Positions 24,748 through 33,042 of a stretch of DNA of 64,000 nucleotides are shown here, in pieces. Location of the stretch: the NCBI RefSeq assembly GCF_021311115.1, contig NZ_JAJTNP010000002.1, positions 372,001 to 436,000 of the forward strand, given 5' to 3'. The position numbers and the translations under genes are program-made. The notes beneath the pieces are model-generated. The model searched no databases. It saw nothing but the letters and a program-made list of their open reading frames with translations, and was not told the origin of the DNA. Every line of letters starts with the position of its first letter. Within the stretch, counting starts at the first letter, position 1. The DNA is from Chryseobacterium gwangjuense (GTDB taxonomy: Bacteria > Bacteroidota > Bacteroidia > Flavobacteriales > Weeksellaceae).

Positions 24748-25419
24748 ATGATAAAATTAATTTTAAAACTTGGAATAGTATCTTTTTTGTTTTTGGGGAT
24801 AAGTATTTATTCTCAGGAGAAAAAGCATTTTACAGGCTATTCTAATATTTTACAAAGTATTATTCCCAATCAGCGAACAGATTTCTGGATTTTAGCGCAT
24901 ATTAATTATGGTAAAAATCAGGAGATCAGAATAGTAGGAGCGAAAAAAGATTATGTTCCACAGTCTTCAGGATTTAATTTATTTCCCGACGAAAACGGAT
25001 TCTTTTATATTGTTTCTTCTTTGGGAGGGAAAATAGAATACATAACAGATCTTCCCGGTCTTAAAAAATTTATAGGCAAAATAGATAATGCCGAAGAAGC
25101 CGCAATTATGCTCACTGCCGAAGAATACTTTGTAGATGAAGAGTTTAATGATTTGGCGGGGAATTATGCAGAAGATGCTAAAAACTATTATCTGGAAGTG
25201 GGAAAACTTACCTCAAAAGAATGTCCTTACCAGAAAAAGCATTTTAATATAACGGTGAACAAAGCTACGGGTGAAGTTACCAACATAAAAGATGATGGAA
25301 CTTATATAGAACTTTATAATAAAAAATGTAAAAATAATCCAAGGCTTTTAAAAATAGAAAAAAAAGAACCTCCAAAAGATGAGCCTAAAAAATCAAATTC
25401 ATCCACAAAACGAAGATAA
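24748..25419 (+). CDS. Exported protein of unknown function
   Basis: The gene encodes 223 aa. An N-terminal hydrophobic segment ending LGISIYSQEKK is a probable signal peptide. The mature part includes DENGFFYIVSSLGGKIEYITDL and a Cys pair (KECPYQKKHF, NKKCKNNPRLL), and closes with a Lys/Pro/Ser-rich tail. I do not recognise a domain. The ATG at 24748 is chosen because an upstream GTG would place charged residues before the signal. Its end overlaps the next gene by 41 bp. Confidence 0.72.
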   Translation: MIKLILKLGIVSFLFLGISIYSQEKKHFTGYSNILQSIIPNQRTDFWILAHINYGKNQEIRIVGAKKDYVPQSSGFNLFPDENGFFYIVSSLGGKIEYITDLPGLKKFIGKIDNAEEAAIMLTAEEYFVDEEFNDLAGNYAEDAKNYYLEVGKLTSKECPYQKKHFNITVNKATGEVTNIKDDGTYIELYNKKCKNNPRLLKIEKKEPPKDEPKKSNSSTKRR

Positions 25420-25921
25420 TTTCTACGAAACAGAACGTTTACTTATTCGTCCAATGTCTTTGGAGGACGGAGAATTCATTTTTGACCTTTACAACAGACC
25501 CAAGTTCATTCAATTCATCGGAGATCGTCATATAAAAACGGTTGCTGATGCAGAAAACTATATCAAAGAGAAGTTTCTTCCACAGTTTGAAAGACTGGGT
25601 TATGGAAATTATTTAGTACTGACAAAAGAAGGAAATCACAAAATTGGGGGAGTAGGAGTTTTCGAAAGAGAAGGTTTGGATGTTGTAGATATTGGATTTT
25701 CTCTATTAGATGAATTTGAAGGGAAAGGGTACGCTTATGAAGCAGCTTTAAAAGTAAAATCCATAGCAATGGATGATTTTGGGCTAAAAAAGATCTCTGC
25801 AATTACGTCAAAAGACAATTTTTCTTCCCAAAAATTAATCGAAAAACTGGGTTTAACGTTCCGGAAACATGTAGTTCTTCCGGGGGAAGATGAGGAGTTG
25901 AGGTATTATGAGACAGAATAA
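25379..25921 (+). CDS. GNAT family N-acetyltransferase
   Basis: This 180-aa RimJ/RimL-type acetyltransferase would use acetyl-CoA on an amine, perhaps a protein N-terminus or small molecule. The start matches the family (FYETERLLIRPMSLEDGEFIFDLYNRP). The acetyl-CoA loop region is DIGFSLLDEFEGKGYAYEAALKVKSIA, followed by KKISAITSKDNFSSQKLIEKLGL. The ATG at 25379 lies inside the previous gene; the next in-frame start would cut the first strand. The substrate is not predictable. Confidence 0.88.
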   Translation: MSLKNQIHPQNEDNFYETERLLIRPMSLEDGEFIFDLYNRPKFIQFIGDRHIKTVADAENYIKEKFLPQFERLGYGNYLVLTKEGNHKIGGVGVFEREGLDVVDIGFSLLDEFEGKGYAYEAALKVKSIAMDDFGLKKISAITSKDNFSSQKLIEKLGLTFRKHVVLPGEDEELRYYETE

Positions 25922-25931
25922 AGAGCTTAAC

Positions 25932-26402
25932 TTACTTCAATAATTCCTGCAAGGAATCATAATCCGCAAAATTCATTAATAATTCAGATTCGCTTTCTGA
26001 TGTAAGGATTTGATTTGAATAACAGGATGTACAAATTTTAATTATTTTTAAGATTTTACCATTCTGATTTTTGTAAATTAAAATATCCCGGTAAGTTTGT
26101 AAACAAGCGGTTTCGTAGTTGTTTCTACCTTCTTTCAAAGAAGTGATTTTTTCAAAAATTTGTTGCTTTTTTTGATTATCAACTCTTATATAACCGAATT
26201 TTATTAAGTCTTTTTCAAAATTATTGTGGAGAATTTCGGATTTTGAATGACCATGAATCGTTTGATACTTTAGACTTTTCGTTTTCTTTAAATTTTTCTC
26301 AAATTTCAATTTGTAAACAAAAATCTCATCATTAAACTCTTGCGAACTTAAATAGCTGCAAAAGAAGATTGATAAAAAAATGATAAGATTTTTGATTAGC
26401 AT
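25932..26402 (-). CDS. Exported protein of unknown function
   Basis: The 156-aa protein has a signal peptide (LIIFLSIFFCSYLSSQEF). The mature part is rich in Lys, with KYQTIHGHSKSEILHNN in the middle and three cysteines (ETACLQTY, KICTSCYSN). No family was recognised. It follows bcp by 19 bp on the same strand and may be co-transcribed. Its stop is 10 bp from that of the opposing acetyltransferase gene. Confidence 0.65.
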   Translation of the reverse strand: MLIKNLIIFLSIFFCSYLSSQEFNDEIFVYKLKFEKNLKKTKSLKYQTIHGHSKSEILHNNFEKDLIKFGYIRVDNQKKQQIFEKITSLKEGRNNYETACLQTYRDILIYKNQNGKILKIIKICTSCYSNQILTSESESELLMNFADYDSLQELLK

Positions 26403-26421
26403 ACATAAAATTTTATTTAAA

Positions 26422-26871
26422 CTATCCCTCTAAAATCTGATCAGCCGCAGTTTTTGAGGTCACTTTCTCAATGACTCTCGTACAAACACCCTGTTCATCA
26501 AAAATAAAGGTCGTTCTTACAATTCCCATATACGTTTTTCCAAAGGTTTTTTTCTCCTGCCAAACCCCGAATTTTTCAATGATATTGCGGTTTTCATCAG
26601 CAATAAGGTCATATGGGAAGGCAAATTTATTGTGAAAATTTTTCTGTTTTTTTACAGAATCTCCGCTTATACCTAATAATTGAAATCCGGCTTTTTCCAA
26701 TTGTGAGTAATTATCACTCAAATTACAGGCTTCTACGGTACAGGTTGGAGTATTTGCCTGAGGATAAAAGAAAATAACTAATTTTTTTCCAATTAGTTTT
26801 TCCGATTGTACCGTTTCTCCGTCTTGATTTGTTCCTTCAAATTGTGGTAATTTATCTCCAACTTTCAGCAT
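26422..26871 (-). CDS. bcp: Thioredoxin-dependent thiol peroxidase (Bcp/PrxQ)
   Basis: This 149-aa peroxiredoxin reduces hydrogen peroxide and organic peroxides. The peroxidatic Cys44 is in FYPQANTPTCTVEACNL and the likely resolving Cys49 is five residues later, as in PrxQ. KAGFQLLGISGDSVKKQKNFHNKF and TTFIFDEQG complete the fold. It diverges from nth across only 33 bp, so the two may share regulation. Confidence 0.95.
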   Translation of the reverse strand: MLKVGDKLPQFEGTNQDGETVQSEKLIGKKLVIFFYPQANTPTCTVEACNLSDNYSQLEKAGFQLLGISGDSVKKQKNFHNKFAFPYDLIADENRNIIEKFGVWQEKKTFGKTYMGIVRTTFIFDEQGVCTRVIEKVTSKTAADQILEG

Positions 26872-26904
26872 AATGATTTAATTTTGTTCAAATTTAATAG
26901 TTAA

Positions 26905-27534
26905 ATGACAAAAAAGCAAAGAGCAGAGCTTGTTCAGCTAGAATTAGAAAAACTATATCCACAAGTTCCTATTCCGTTGGATCATACCGATGCTTATACA
27001 CTGATGGTTGCGGTGGCATTGTCTGCACAAACGACCGATAAAAAAGTAAATCAGGTAACTCCTGATCTTTTTGCAGTGGCAGGAACCCCTCAAAGAATGG
27101 CAAAACTAGAAGTATTTGAAATTAAAGAACTGATCAAAGAAATCGGATTGGCCAATACAAAAGCCAAAAACCTGAAAAGAATGGCAGAACTTCTATTGGA
27201 AAGACATAATGGAGTAGTACCCCAAACTTACGAGGAATTAGAAGCTCTTCCGGGAGTTGGTCATAAAACAGCTTCGGTAGTGATGAGTCAGGGCTTCGGT
27301 TTTCCTGCTTTTCCTGTCGATACGCACATTCATAGATTGATGACACAATGGAAGCTCACATCCGGAAAAAACGTAGTAGAAACGGAAAAAGACGCTAAAA
27401 ATATCTGGAAAGAAGAGGTTTGGAATAAATTGCACCTTCAGATCATTTTTTACGGAAGAGAATATTCTCCGGCAAGAGGAAAGGGAGATAAAGACTTTAT
27501 TACCAAAATGATGTTTGAAGAAAAAGAAAAATAA
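26905..27534 (+). CDS. nth: Endonuclease III-like DNA glycosylase/AP lyase lacking the iron-sulfur cluster
   Basis: The 209-aa glycosylase should remove oxidised pyrimidines in base-excision repair. The helix-hairpin-helix motif LEALPGVGHKTASVVM carries catalytic Lys121, and the following VDTHIHR supplies Asp139. The N-terminal region AVALSAQTTDKKVNQVTP fits EndoIII. The protein contains no cysteine. The C-terminal C-x6-C-x2-C-x5-C site for a 4Fe-4S cluster is replaced by YGREYSPARGKGDKDF. The enzyme is therefore predicted to be cluster-free. Confidence 0.9.
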   Translation: MTKKQRAELVQLELEKLYPQVPIPLDHTDAYTLMVAVALSAQTTDKKVNQVTPDLFAVAGTPQRMAKLEVFEIKELIKEIGLANTKAKNLKRMAELLLERHNGVVPQTYEELEALPGVGHKTASVVMSQGFGFPAFPVDTHIHRLMTQWKLTSGKNVVETEKDAKNIWKEEVWNKLHLQIIFYGREYSPARGKGDKDFITKMMFEEKEK

Positions 27535-27549
27535 TTTGAACGCCGCAAC

Positions 27550-27604
27550 ATTCCCCTCCTCTGGAGGGGTGGCGAAAATTCAAAGAATTTTTGACGGGGT
27601 GGTT
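27550..27604. repeat. Dispersed GC-rich intergenic repeat, copy 2
   Basis: It matches copy 1 at 1745-1800 along its full length with one base less and few changes: hairpin CCCCTCC-TCT-GGAGGGG, then GAAAATTC and TTTTTGACGGGGTGGTT. It lies in the spacer after nth, in the same orientation relative to the window. Confidence 0.8.
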
Positions 27605-27625
27605 AATTCAGTATTAATTTAAAAA

Positions 27626-28075
27626 CTATTCCACATCCAATAATCTTCTATGGTAATTGATCTGTCCCAGATGATAGCTCAAATGACCGAATAAATGAAT
27701 CAGAAAATATTCCGTTGTCATTTTGTATCCCAATGCTTCAAGAGGATATTCCTTTTCCATATCTTCAGCGGATAGTTTATCAAGTGTTGAAGTCACCATC
27801 GCTAATGTTCCTTCAACTTTTTCAATAAGTTTAGCTCTTGGAACATCTTTTAATGAAAATTCAAGGTCGCGATTTCTGATGTATCCTGAATTCCCCAATT
27901 GTGCGCCAACAAAATGGTTAAGATTTCCAATCAAATGAAGGCATAAGTTTCCTGCTGAGTTCAAAATGTTTTTATCTGTTTTCCAAATCGAGTCTTCATT
28001 TTGATAAGATTCAATTTCCTGTTTTAACTTATTTAAATCTCTTGTGTAAAGTGATTGTAGACTTTTTGTGATCAT
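27626..28075 (-). CDS. DinB-family protein
   Basis: This 149-aa four-helix protein has the DinB/YfiT-like metal-binding plan. One histidine is in helix 2 (LCLHLIGNLNHFVGAQLG) and two are in the last helix (LIHLFGHLSYHLGQINYHR). Members bind a divalent metal; many are thiol transferases, but no substrate can be named here. It is a single gene, with a terminator hairpin and the DUF885 gene upstream on the same strand. Confidence 0.85.
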   Translation of the reverse strand: MITKSLQSLYTRDLNKLKQEIESYQNEDSIWKTDKNILNSAGNLCLHLIGNLNHFVGAQLGNSGYIRNRDLEFSLKDVPRAKLIEKVEGTLAMVTSTLDKLSAEDMEKEYPLEALGYKMTTEYFLIHLFGHLSYHLGQINYHRRLLDVE

Positions 28076-28142
28076 TTTCTATTTATTAAATCTTTAAAAT
28101 ATCCTTTGAATTAATTTGTTTTCAGTTTTATAAATCTAACAA

Positions 28143-28172
28143 AAAAGCCACAAAAATTAATTTGTGACTTTC
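28143..28172 (-). terminator. Terminator of the DUF885 gene
   Basis: AAAGCCACAAA pairs with TTTGTGACTTT (one mismatch), directly after the stop at 28178. An A run lies on the plus-strand left flank, giving T after the hairpin on the minus strand. Confidence 0.65.
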
Positions 28173-28177
28173 CTATT

Positions 28178-29974
28178 TTATTTCTGCTTTTTCGCCCAAA
28201 GCTCCATTTTTCTGTTCAGAACATCCAAAGGAAGACATCCTTGGCTTAGTACTTCATCGTGGAAGCTTGCCAAGTTGAATTTCGTACCCAGTTCTTTTTG
28301 GTATTTTTCTCTTAGTTCACGGATTCTTAAAGAACCGATTTTATATCCTAAAGCTTGTCCAGGCATTGCCATATATCTTTCTACTTCGGCTGTTGCGCCT
28401 GCTTCATCATAAGAGATGTTGCTAAGGAAATATTTAATCGCTTCCTCTCTTGTCATTTTCCCTGTATGTAAACCAGTGTCTACTACTAGTCTTACCGCTC
28501 TTAGCATCTGATCACTTAAATAGCCCATTTTTTGATAAGGATCTGTATACAACCCAAATTCAGGACCTAACGTTTCGCAATAATGAGCCCATCCTTCTCC
28601 ATAAGCTCCAAACCATCCGAATCTCATGAATTTTGGAAGTTTTGTGTTTTCCTGTTGAAGAGAAACCTGATAATGGTGTCCCGGAATTGCTTCGTGTAAG
28701 AAAAGAGATTCCATTCCTGAAGTCACATTGAATTTCGAAGGATCAGGAAGCGGAACATAAAAAATACCCGGTCTTTTTCCATCCGGAGTTCCCTGAATGT
28801 ATTCCGCACTTGCGCTTGCTTCTCTGAATTTTTCGGTCTGTCTGATCTCAAATCCTGTTTTAGGTGTTACGGAGAACATGGTTTTCAGTTTCGGGGTAAT
28901 TTTTGACAGGATTCCGTTGAATGCTCCTAAAACTTCTTTTGAGGTTTTGTAAGGCATTGCTTTAGGATCTGTTTTTACGAAGTTGATAAACTCTTCCAAC
29001 GTTCCGGTGAAGCCAACCTGTTGTTTTACTTTTTCCATTTCTGCACGAAGCATAGCCACCTGCTGAAGTCCTATTTTGTTGATCTCTTCAGGAGATTTAT
29101 TGGTGGTTGTCCAGCTTTTTGCATAATACTGATAAATTTCTTTTCCGTTTGGAAGGCTGTTGTAGCCGTCTGTTTCCCTGGCTTTCGGCAAGTATTCTTT
29201 TTCTAAGAAATCACCCATTTTTGTATAGGCAGGAATAATTTTCTTTACAATAGTTTCCTTGTAAAGAACAGAAAATTTATCTTTTTGTTCTTTGGTAAAG
29301 TTTTTCGGGAAGTTTTTAATCGGTCCGTAGAAAATATTTTTCTCCAAGTCTGTTGTAATGATTTCTTCTGCTCTCATTTGAGGAATCATTTTAACAACCA
29401 ATTTTTTAGGAAGTACCATTTTATTGTTGATTCCTTCTCGGAAATTGTCTGTAGCAGCACTCATCCAATCCGGGAATTTCTCCATTCTTTTTAACCAGTC
29501 GCTGTAATCTTTTTCTGTTTTGAAAGGTTGGCTTCCCTGTCCGCTTCCATACAAAGGAAAACTTAACGGCAATCCGCCAAACTGGGTAAACGGAATATAC
29601 TCAGGATGATATGCATAGCCTTCAATTCTATCTTTCAGCATGAAATCCAGCACATCATATACTACTTTATCTTCATCAGAAAGACCTTTATAGTCAACAT
29701 TTTCCAATTGTTTCTGGATCGAATTATAAAAAGAAATCTCGCCGGAAATAAAATCTTTATCTATGTTTATAGGTAACTGGTCATTATATCTGAGATCTCC
29801 CTGAGAAGTAGCTTCAAGAGGGTAAAGTTTAAGATATTGCTCATAATAATTCGACGTAATAGAGTCTAAATTACTCGGTGTTACTTTAGTTAAAGGAGAG
29901 TCCGACTTCTTACAAGAAGCAACACTCATCATTAATCCTAAACCGACGATGCCTTTTAATAGAATGTTTTTCAT
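28178..29974 (-). CDS. DUF885 family lipoprotein, probable metallopeptidase
   Basis: The 598-aa protein has a lipoprotein signal (GLGLMMSVASCKK), so it is probably anchored facing the periplasm. DUF885 proteins contain a zincin-like HExxxHH region, here LFLHEAIPGHHYQV near residue 430. The rest follows the family (YLPKARETDGYNSLPNG, WAHYCETLGPEFG, AEVERYMAMPGQALGYKIG). The substrate is unknown. The start at 29974 is favoured over an open extension to 30076 because a TACTTTTG promoter box lies at 29994-30001, inside the extension. Confidence 0.88.
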   Translation of the reverse strand: MKNILLKGIVGLGLMMSVASCKKSDSPLTKVTPSNLDSITSNYYEQYLKLYPLEATSQGDLRYNDQLPINIDKDFISGEISFYNSIQKQLENVDYKGLSDEDKVVYDVLDFMLKDRIEGYAYHPEYIPFTQFGGLPLSFPLYGSGQGSQPFKTEKDYSDWLKRMEKFPDWMSAATDNFREGINNKMVLPKKLVVKMIPQMRAEEIITTDLEKNIFYGPIKNFPKNFTKEQKDKFSVLYKETIVKKIIPAYTKMGDFLEKEYLPKARETDGYNSLPNGKEIYQYYAKSWTTTNKSPEEINKIGLQQVAMLRAEMEKVKQQVGFTGTLEEFINFVKTDPKAMPYKTSKEVLGAFNGILSKITPKLKTMFSVTPKTGFEIRQTEKFREASASAEYIQGTPDGKRPGIFYVPLPDPSKFNVTSGMESLFLHEAIPGHHYQVSLQQENTKLPKFMRFGWFGAYGEGWAHYCETLGPEFGLYTDPYQKMGYLSDQMLRAVRLVVDTGLHTGKMTREEAIKYFLSNISYDEAGATAEVERYMAMPGQALGYKIGSLRIRELREKYQKELGTKFNLASFHDEVLSQGCLPLDVLNRKMELWAKKQK

Positions 29975-29993
29975 TTTCAGAATCTTTGAAGAA

Positions 29994-30001
29994 CAAAAGT
30001 A
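29994..30001 (-). promoter_or_regulatory. -7 box of the DUF885 gene
   Basis: TACTTTTG on the minus strand matches TAnnTTTG and ends 19 bp before the lipoprotein start at 29974. It decides the start; no clear -33 box was seen. Confidence 0.5.
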
Positions 30002-30085
30002 ATTAATAATAACAAAAACGGGTGTTTTGAAGAAGGATTTTACAAAAATATTTTTCAAAATATTTTTCACATTCAATCTATTTTT

Positions 30086-30093
30086 TATCTTTG
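30086..30093 (+). promoter_or_regulatory. -7 box before the acidic protein gene
   Basis: TATCTTTG fits TAnnTTTG, 49 bp before the ATG at 30143. Confidence 0.5.
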
Positions 30094-30142
30094 CTGAAAA
30101 CGTTTAACAATCATACTATTACAGTTCTTTTTTTAAGAAATA

Positions 30143-30604
30143 ATGAAAGGGATTTTAAAAATTTACCATCCGGACGAAACGCTAAAATACAATATCAGAA
30201 ACACTTATTGCAAAGCGGTCTATAGCAACCAGCAACATTTTTTAGAGGTTGAAATTATTACGGATGACAGTTTGGATCATGTTGATGATGATTCTTTACA
30301 GTACAATTTTCCACAACTTTCGCTTGAAGTCTTTGATTTCCCTATCGAATCTGGGGAAATAGAAGGAAAAACGATTCAAATTAATGATTCTGATGAAGAC
30401 AACTACACAGAAGTAGATCTTTTTGACGATGAAGAAGCGTTTATTTACGATAATGAGCTTCAGTTTGAAAAAAATGAAGAGGGAGAGCTTCAGGTGATTT
30501 GGAAAGGAACAATTGACGATTTTTATACAGGTTCAGATGCTCCGATACCTTTCAGGCTTAAATGCGAATTTAAACAGGATGATATTGAGGTAGACGAAGA
30601 CTAG
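30143..30604 (+). CDS. Acidic cytoplasmic protein of unknown function
   Basis: The 153-aa protein is strongly acidic, with runs such as DDSLDHVDDD, NDSDEDNYTEVDLFDDEE and a closing DDIEVDED, and has no signal or membrane segment. The predicted mix of strands (ILKIYHPDETLKYNI, LQVIWKGTIDDFY) suggests a beta fold. I do not recognise it. A promoter box and a terminator frame it as a single gene. Confidence 0.75.
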   Translation: MKGILKIYHPDETLKYNIRNTYCKAVYSNQQHFLEVEIITDDSLDHVDDDSLQYNFPQLSLEVFDFPIESGEIEGKTIQINDSDEDNYTEVDLFDDEEAFIYDNELQFEKNEEGELQVIWKGTIDDFYTGSDAPIPFRLKCEFKQDDIEVDED

Positions 30605-30675
30605 TCTATTTTATTCAATACTTTTTAATAAAATTAATTCTTTTCAATTTTTTTGGAGAGAATTTTGCTGTTTGT

Positions 30676-30705
30676 AAAAAGCAACTTAATTTTAAGTTGT
30701 TTTTT
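30676..30705 (+). terminator. Terminator of the acidic protein gene
   Basis: AAAAAGCAACTTAA pairs with TTAAGTTGTTTTTT around two bases, with a T run on the 3' side. It lies 72 bp after the stop and before the exbB promoter. Confidence 0.7.
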
Positions 30706-30741
30706 AAGCATTTTTTAAGACATCAATTAATAATATTCTAT

Positions 30742-30749
30742 TATTTTTG
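30742..30749 (+). promoter_or_regulatory. -7 box of the exbB-exbD-tonB operon
   Basis: TATTTTTG matches TAnnTTTG and lies 31 bp before the ATG at 30781. The -33 region is only T-rich. Confidence 0.45.
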
Positions 30750-30780
30750 TCGTTTAAAACCATTATAAAACTACATATTA

Positions 30781-31485
30781 ATGCTGTTAACGGAACTTAC
30801 TCAGATTTTATTTGCACAAATTGCTACACCGGCAGTGAATACAGAAGACTTAGAATTTTCATTTTGGAAGATCATGTTTCATGGAGGTGCTTTCGCTAAA
30901 ATAGTGATGGTAACCGTATTAGCACTTGGTGTGTTTTCGGTATATCTTTTTTTTGAACGTTTTTTCTTTATTAAAAGGCTGATTTCAAAAACGGATTCCA
31001 ATTTTATGGATAATATTGAAGACTTCATTAAAGAAGGTAAAATAGAATCTGCTTCGGATTATTGTAAAAGACAGAATTCTCCGGAAGGAAGAATTTTAGA
31101 AAAAGGAATTTCAAGATTAGGACGTCCTGTTTCGGATATTGTAAGCGCAATGGAATCCCAGGCTCAGGTTGAGGTCGCGAATATGGAAAAAAACCTGAAC
31201 CTTTTGGCGGTGGTTCCAAGTATTGCTCCTATGTTGGGACTTTTAGGAACGGTAATCGGGATGATTATCGCTTTCTTTAATCTTTCGCACGCAACAGGTT
31301 CTTTCTCGCCAAAAACACTTTCTGAAGGTATCTATACTGCTTTGGGACAAACTGCGGTAGGTCTTGCAGTGGCAATTCCGGCTAACTTTTTCTACAATAT
31401 ATTATTAACAAGAATCGATAAGTTTGTATTGAAAGCTCAGAATATGTCAGGAGAATTTTTAGATCTTATCAATAAACCTTTATAA
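30781..31485 (+). CDS. exbB: MotA/TolQ/ExbB family proton channel
   Basis: The 234-aa inner-membrane protein has a first TM helix at about 38-60 (MVTVLALGVFSVYLFFERFF), a long cytoplasmic stretch (KEGKIESASDYCKRQNSPEGRILEKGI), and two further TM helices. The family core is NLLAVVPSIAPMLGLLGTVIGMI and GIYTALGQTAVGLAVAIPANFFYNILL. Together with ExbD it uses the proton gradient to power TonB. It is the first gene of a three-gene operon, 10 bp before exbD. Confidence 0.93.
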   Translation: MLLTELTQILFAQIATPAVNTEDLEFSFWKIMFHGGAFAKIVMVTVLALGVFSVYLFFERFFFIKRLISKTDSNFMDNIEDFIKEGKIESASDYCKRQNSPEGRILEKGISRLGRPVSDIVSAMESQAQVEVANMEKNLNLLAVVPSIAPMLGLLGTVIGMIIAFFNLSHATGSFSPKTLSEGIYTALGQTAVGLAVAIPANFFYNILLTRIDKFVLKAQNMSGEFLDLINKPL

Positions 31486-31495
31486 ATCTTTCCAG

Positions 31496-31894
31496 ATGAA
31501 AATTCAGAGAAGAAATAAAGCGAATCCCGAATTCAGTTTGGCGGCAATGACAGATGTTATTTTGCTGATGCTGATCTTTTTTATGATCACCTCTTCTGCA
31601 GCCAATCAGAGTGCTATTGATGTTAAATTGCCGAAAGCGGGAGCGGTAGATGACAATATACCCAATCCTTTAACGGTAAGTATAAAACCTGACGGATCTT
31701 ATTTTGTGGATGACAATCCTGCAAACAAAGATCAGTTGGAGCAAATCATTGTTGATAAACTGGCAAATCAAACCAATAAGTCTTTCACGATAAGAGCAGA
31801 CGAAAATACAATGCATAAAGATGTGGTTTTTGTGATGGAAATTGCAGAAAAGAATAAATTTAATATTGCTATTGCAACAGTAAAGGATAAATAA
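31496..31894 (+). CDS. exbD: ExbD/TolR family biopolymer transport protein
   Basis: The 132-aa protein has a short cytoplasmic start (KIQRRNKANPEFSLAAMTDVIL), one TM helix with the conserved acidic residue (TDVILLMLIFFMI) and a periplasmic domain (VKLPKAGAVDDNIPNPLTVSI, then KSFTIRADENTMHKDVVFVM). It forms the stator with ExbB. It is followed after 33 bp by the tonB-like gene. Confidence 0.93.
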   Translation: MKIQRRNKANPEFSLAAMTDVILLMLIFFMITSSAANQSAIDVKLPKAGAVDDNIPNPLTVSIKPDGSYFVDDNPANKDQLEQIIVDKLANQTNKSFTIRADENTMHKDVVFVMEIAEKNKFNIAIATVKDK

Positions 31895-31927
31895 TCAGCA
31901 ATTATCCGGAAAAAGATTATTTCAAAC

Positions 31928-32812
31928 ATGAAAAGCTACGTTATAAATAAACAAGAAGAAAACAGAGATAAAATAAAAAGCGCATTGCTTTCTGTTCTTA
32001 TTTGGTCTGCGATTTTGCTGTTTGTTTTTTTATATAAATTAAAACCCACGTTGGATCCCGAACCGGAGGTTATTACAACAATGTTGGTTAATTTTGGGGA
32101 TAACAGAAATGGAAATGGCGTAGAAGAACCCGCAGATCAGCCGGGAAGTTTGGCCGCTGCAACAGAAGAAGTTACCCCGGAACCTGTAGAAACAGCAGTT
32201 CCAGAAACTAAAACGATTATAAAACCGGAGCCACAACCTGAAACTAAAAAATCAGAAGCTAAGGAAAAGATCATTACAGGAAATAATTCTAAAGTGGCCG
32301 TTCCTAAAAAAGAAGAATCAAAAGCAGATAATAAAAAAGCAGCTACAAGTACAAGTGCTTCTAAAAACACTAAAAAATCGGGTGCAGTTACCGCCAATTC
32401 AAAGACCGGAAATGGAGACGGAAAAGGAACGGCAGCTATCGGAAATTTGATTAAAGGAAGAGGAACAAAAGCAGGAAGCCAGGGAGACGGAACAGGAATT
32501 GGAAATGCGGGGGATCCTTTAGGAGGCGACGGAAATGGTGACAGTAGAGTAGGAATCGACAGAAAATTGGTAGGCTATATTCCCGGAACCATGGGAAGAG
32601 GTGGTGCACAACCCTCTCATAATTGTACAGCAAGTGGCTCTATTACGATTGCTTATACCGTAGATAAAGCAGGAAATGTAGTTTCAGCCAGAAGATCAGG
32701 AGGGGTTTCAGACCCTTGTGTTGCTTCAACTTCAGTTGAATGGGTAAAAAGATATGTAAAAGCTGAAAAAGCGAATGTTTCTTCTACAGGAAGTTATAAG
32801 ATCACATTCTAA
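31928..32812 (+). CDS. Energy transducer TonB
   Basis: The 294-aa transducer has a TM anchor at about 18-38 (LLSVLIWSAILLFVFLYKL). A linker (45-205) follows, rich in Pro, Glu and Lys first and then in Gly, Asn and Asp. A compact C-terminal domain (about 210-294) ends SSTGSYKITF and has SGSITIAYTVDKAGNVVSARR, where TonB-C proteins have the GxV strand. Two cysteines (HNC, DPC) could form a disulfide. Position after exbB and exbD makes it the partner for receptors such as that at 1926. Confidence 0.9.
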   Translation: MKSYVINKQEENRDKIKSALLSVLIWSAILLFVFLYKLKPTLDPEPEVITTMLVNFGDNRNGNGVEEPADQPGSLAAATEEVTPEPVETAVPETKTIIKPEPQPETKKSEAKEKIITGNNSKVAVPKKEESKADNKKAATSTSASKNTKKSGAVTANSKTGNGDGKGTAAIGNLIKGRGTKAGSQGDGTGIGNAGDPLGGDGNGDSRVGIDRKLVGYIPGTMGRGGAQPSHNCTASGSITIAYTVDKAGNVVSARRSGGVSDPCVASTSVEWVKRYVKAEKANVSSTGSYKITF

Positions 32813-32835
32813 GAAATAAATAATTTAATTTTCAT

Positions 32836-32876
32836 AACCGTGTTAAAGTGTAACGACTTTAACACGGTTTTTATTT
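32836..32876 (+). terminator. Terminator of the exbB-exbD-tonB operon
   Basis: AACCGTGTTAAAG pairs perfectly with CTTTAACACGGTT (13 bp), then TTTTATTT. It lies 24 bp after the last stop. Confidence 0.9.
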
Positions 32877-32956
32877 GAAAACAATTGATCGAGTAATCAT
32901 TATTAAAAATGAATCACACAAAAGATTTATAAAAGAAAAACCTTTTATAAAAAATA

Positions 32957-32981
32957 AAAAAGCTGTCTAAAAAAGACAGCT
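32957..32981 (-). terminator. Terminator of the first T9SS type B gene
   Basis: AGCTGTCT pairs perfectly with AGACAGCT around AAAAA. On the minus strand a T run follows. It lies about 60 bp past the stop at 33043. A related hairpin is found after the next paralogue. Confidence 0.75.
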
Positions 32982-32982
32982 C

Positions 32983-33010
32983 AAAACAAAAATATTCCCT
33001 CAACATTAAT
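32983..33010. repeat. 28-bp intergenic repeat, copy 1
   Basis: The 28 bases starting AAAACAAAAATATTCC are identical to 35395-35422. Both lie between the stop of a T9SS type B gene and its terminator hairpin. This shows that the duplication of the first two paralogues included the 3' spacer. Confidence 0.85.
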
Positions 33011-33042
33011 TTCCAATTCCAATCATCATATGAATTTATTTA

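Noticed and set aside
29975..30076. Possible longer N-terminus of the DUF885 lipoprotein
   Set aside because: It would place 34 residues before the lipoprotein signal and it contains the TACTTTTG promoter box.
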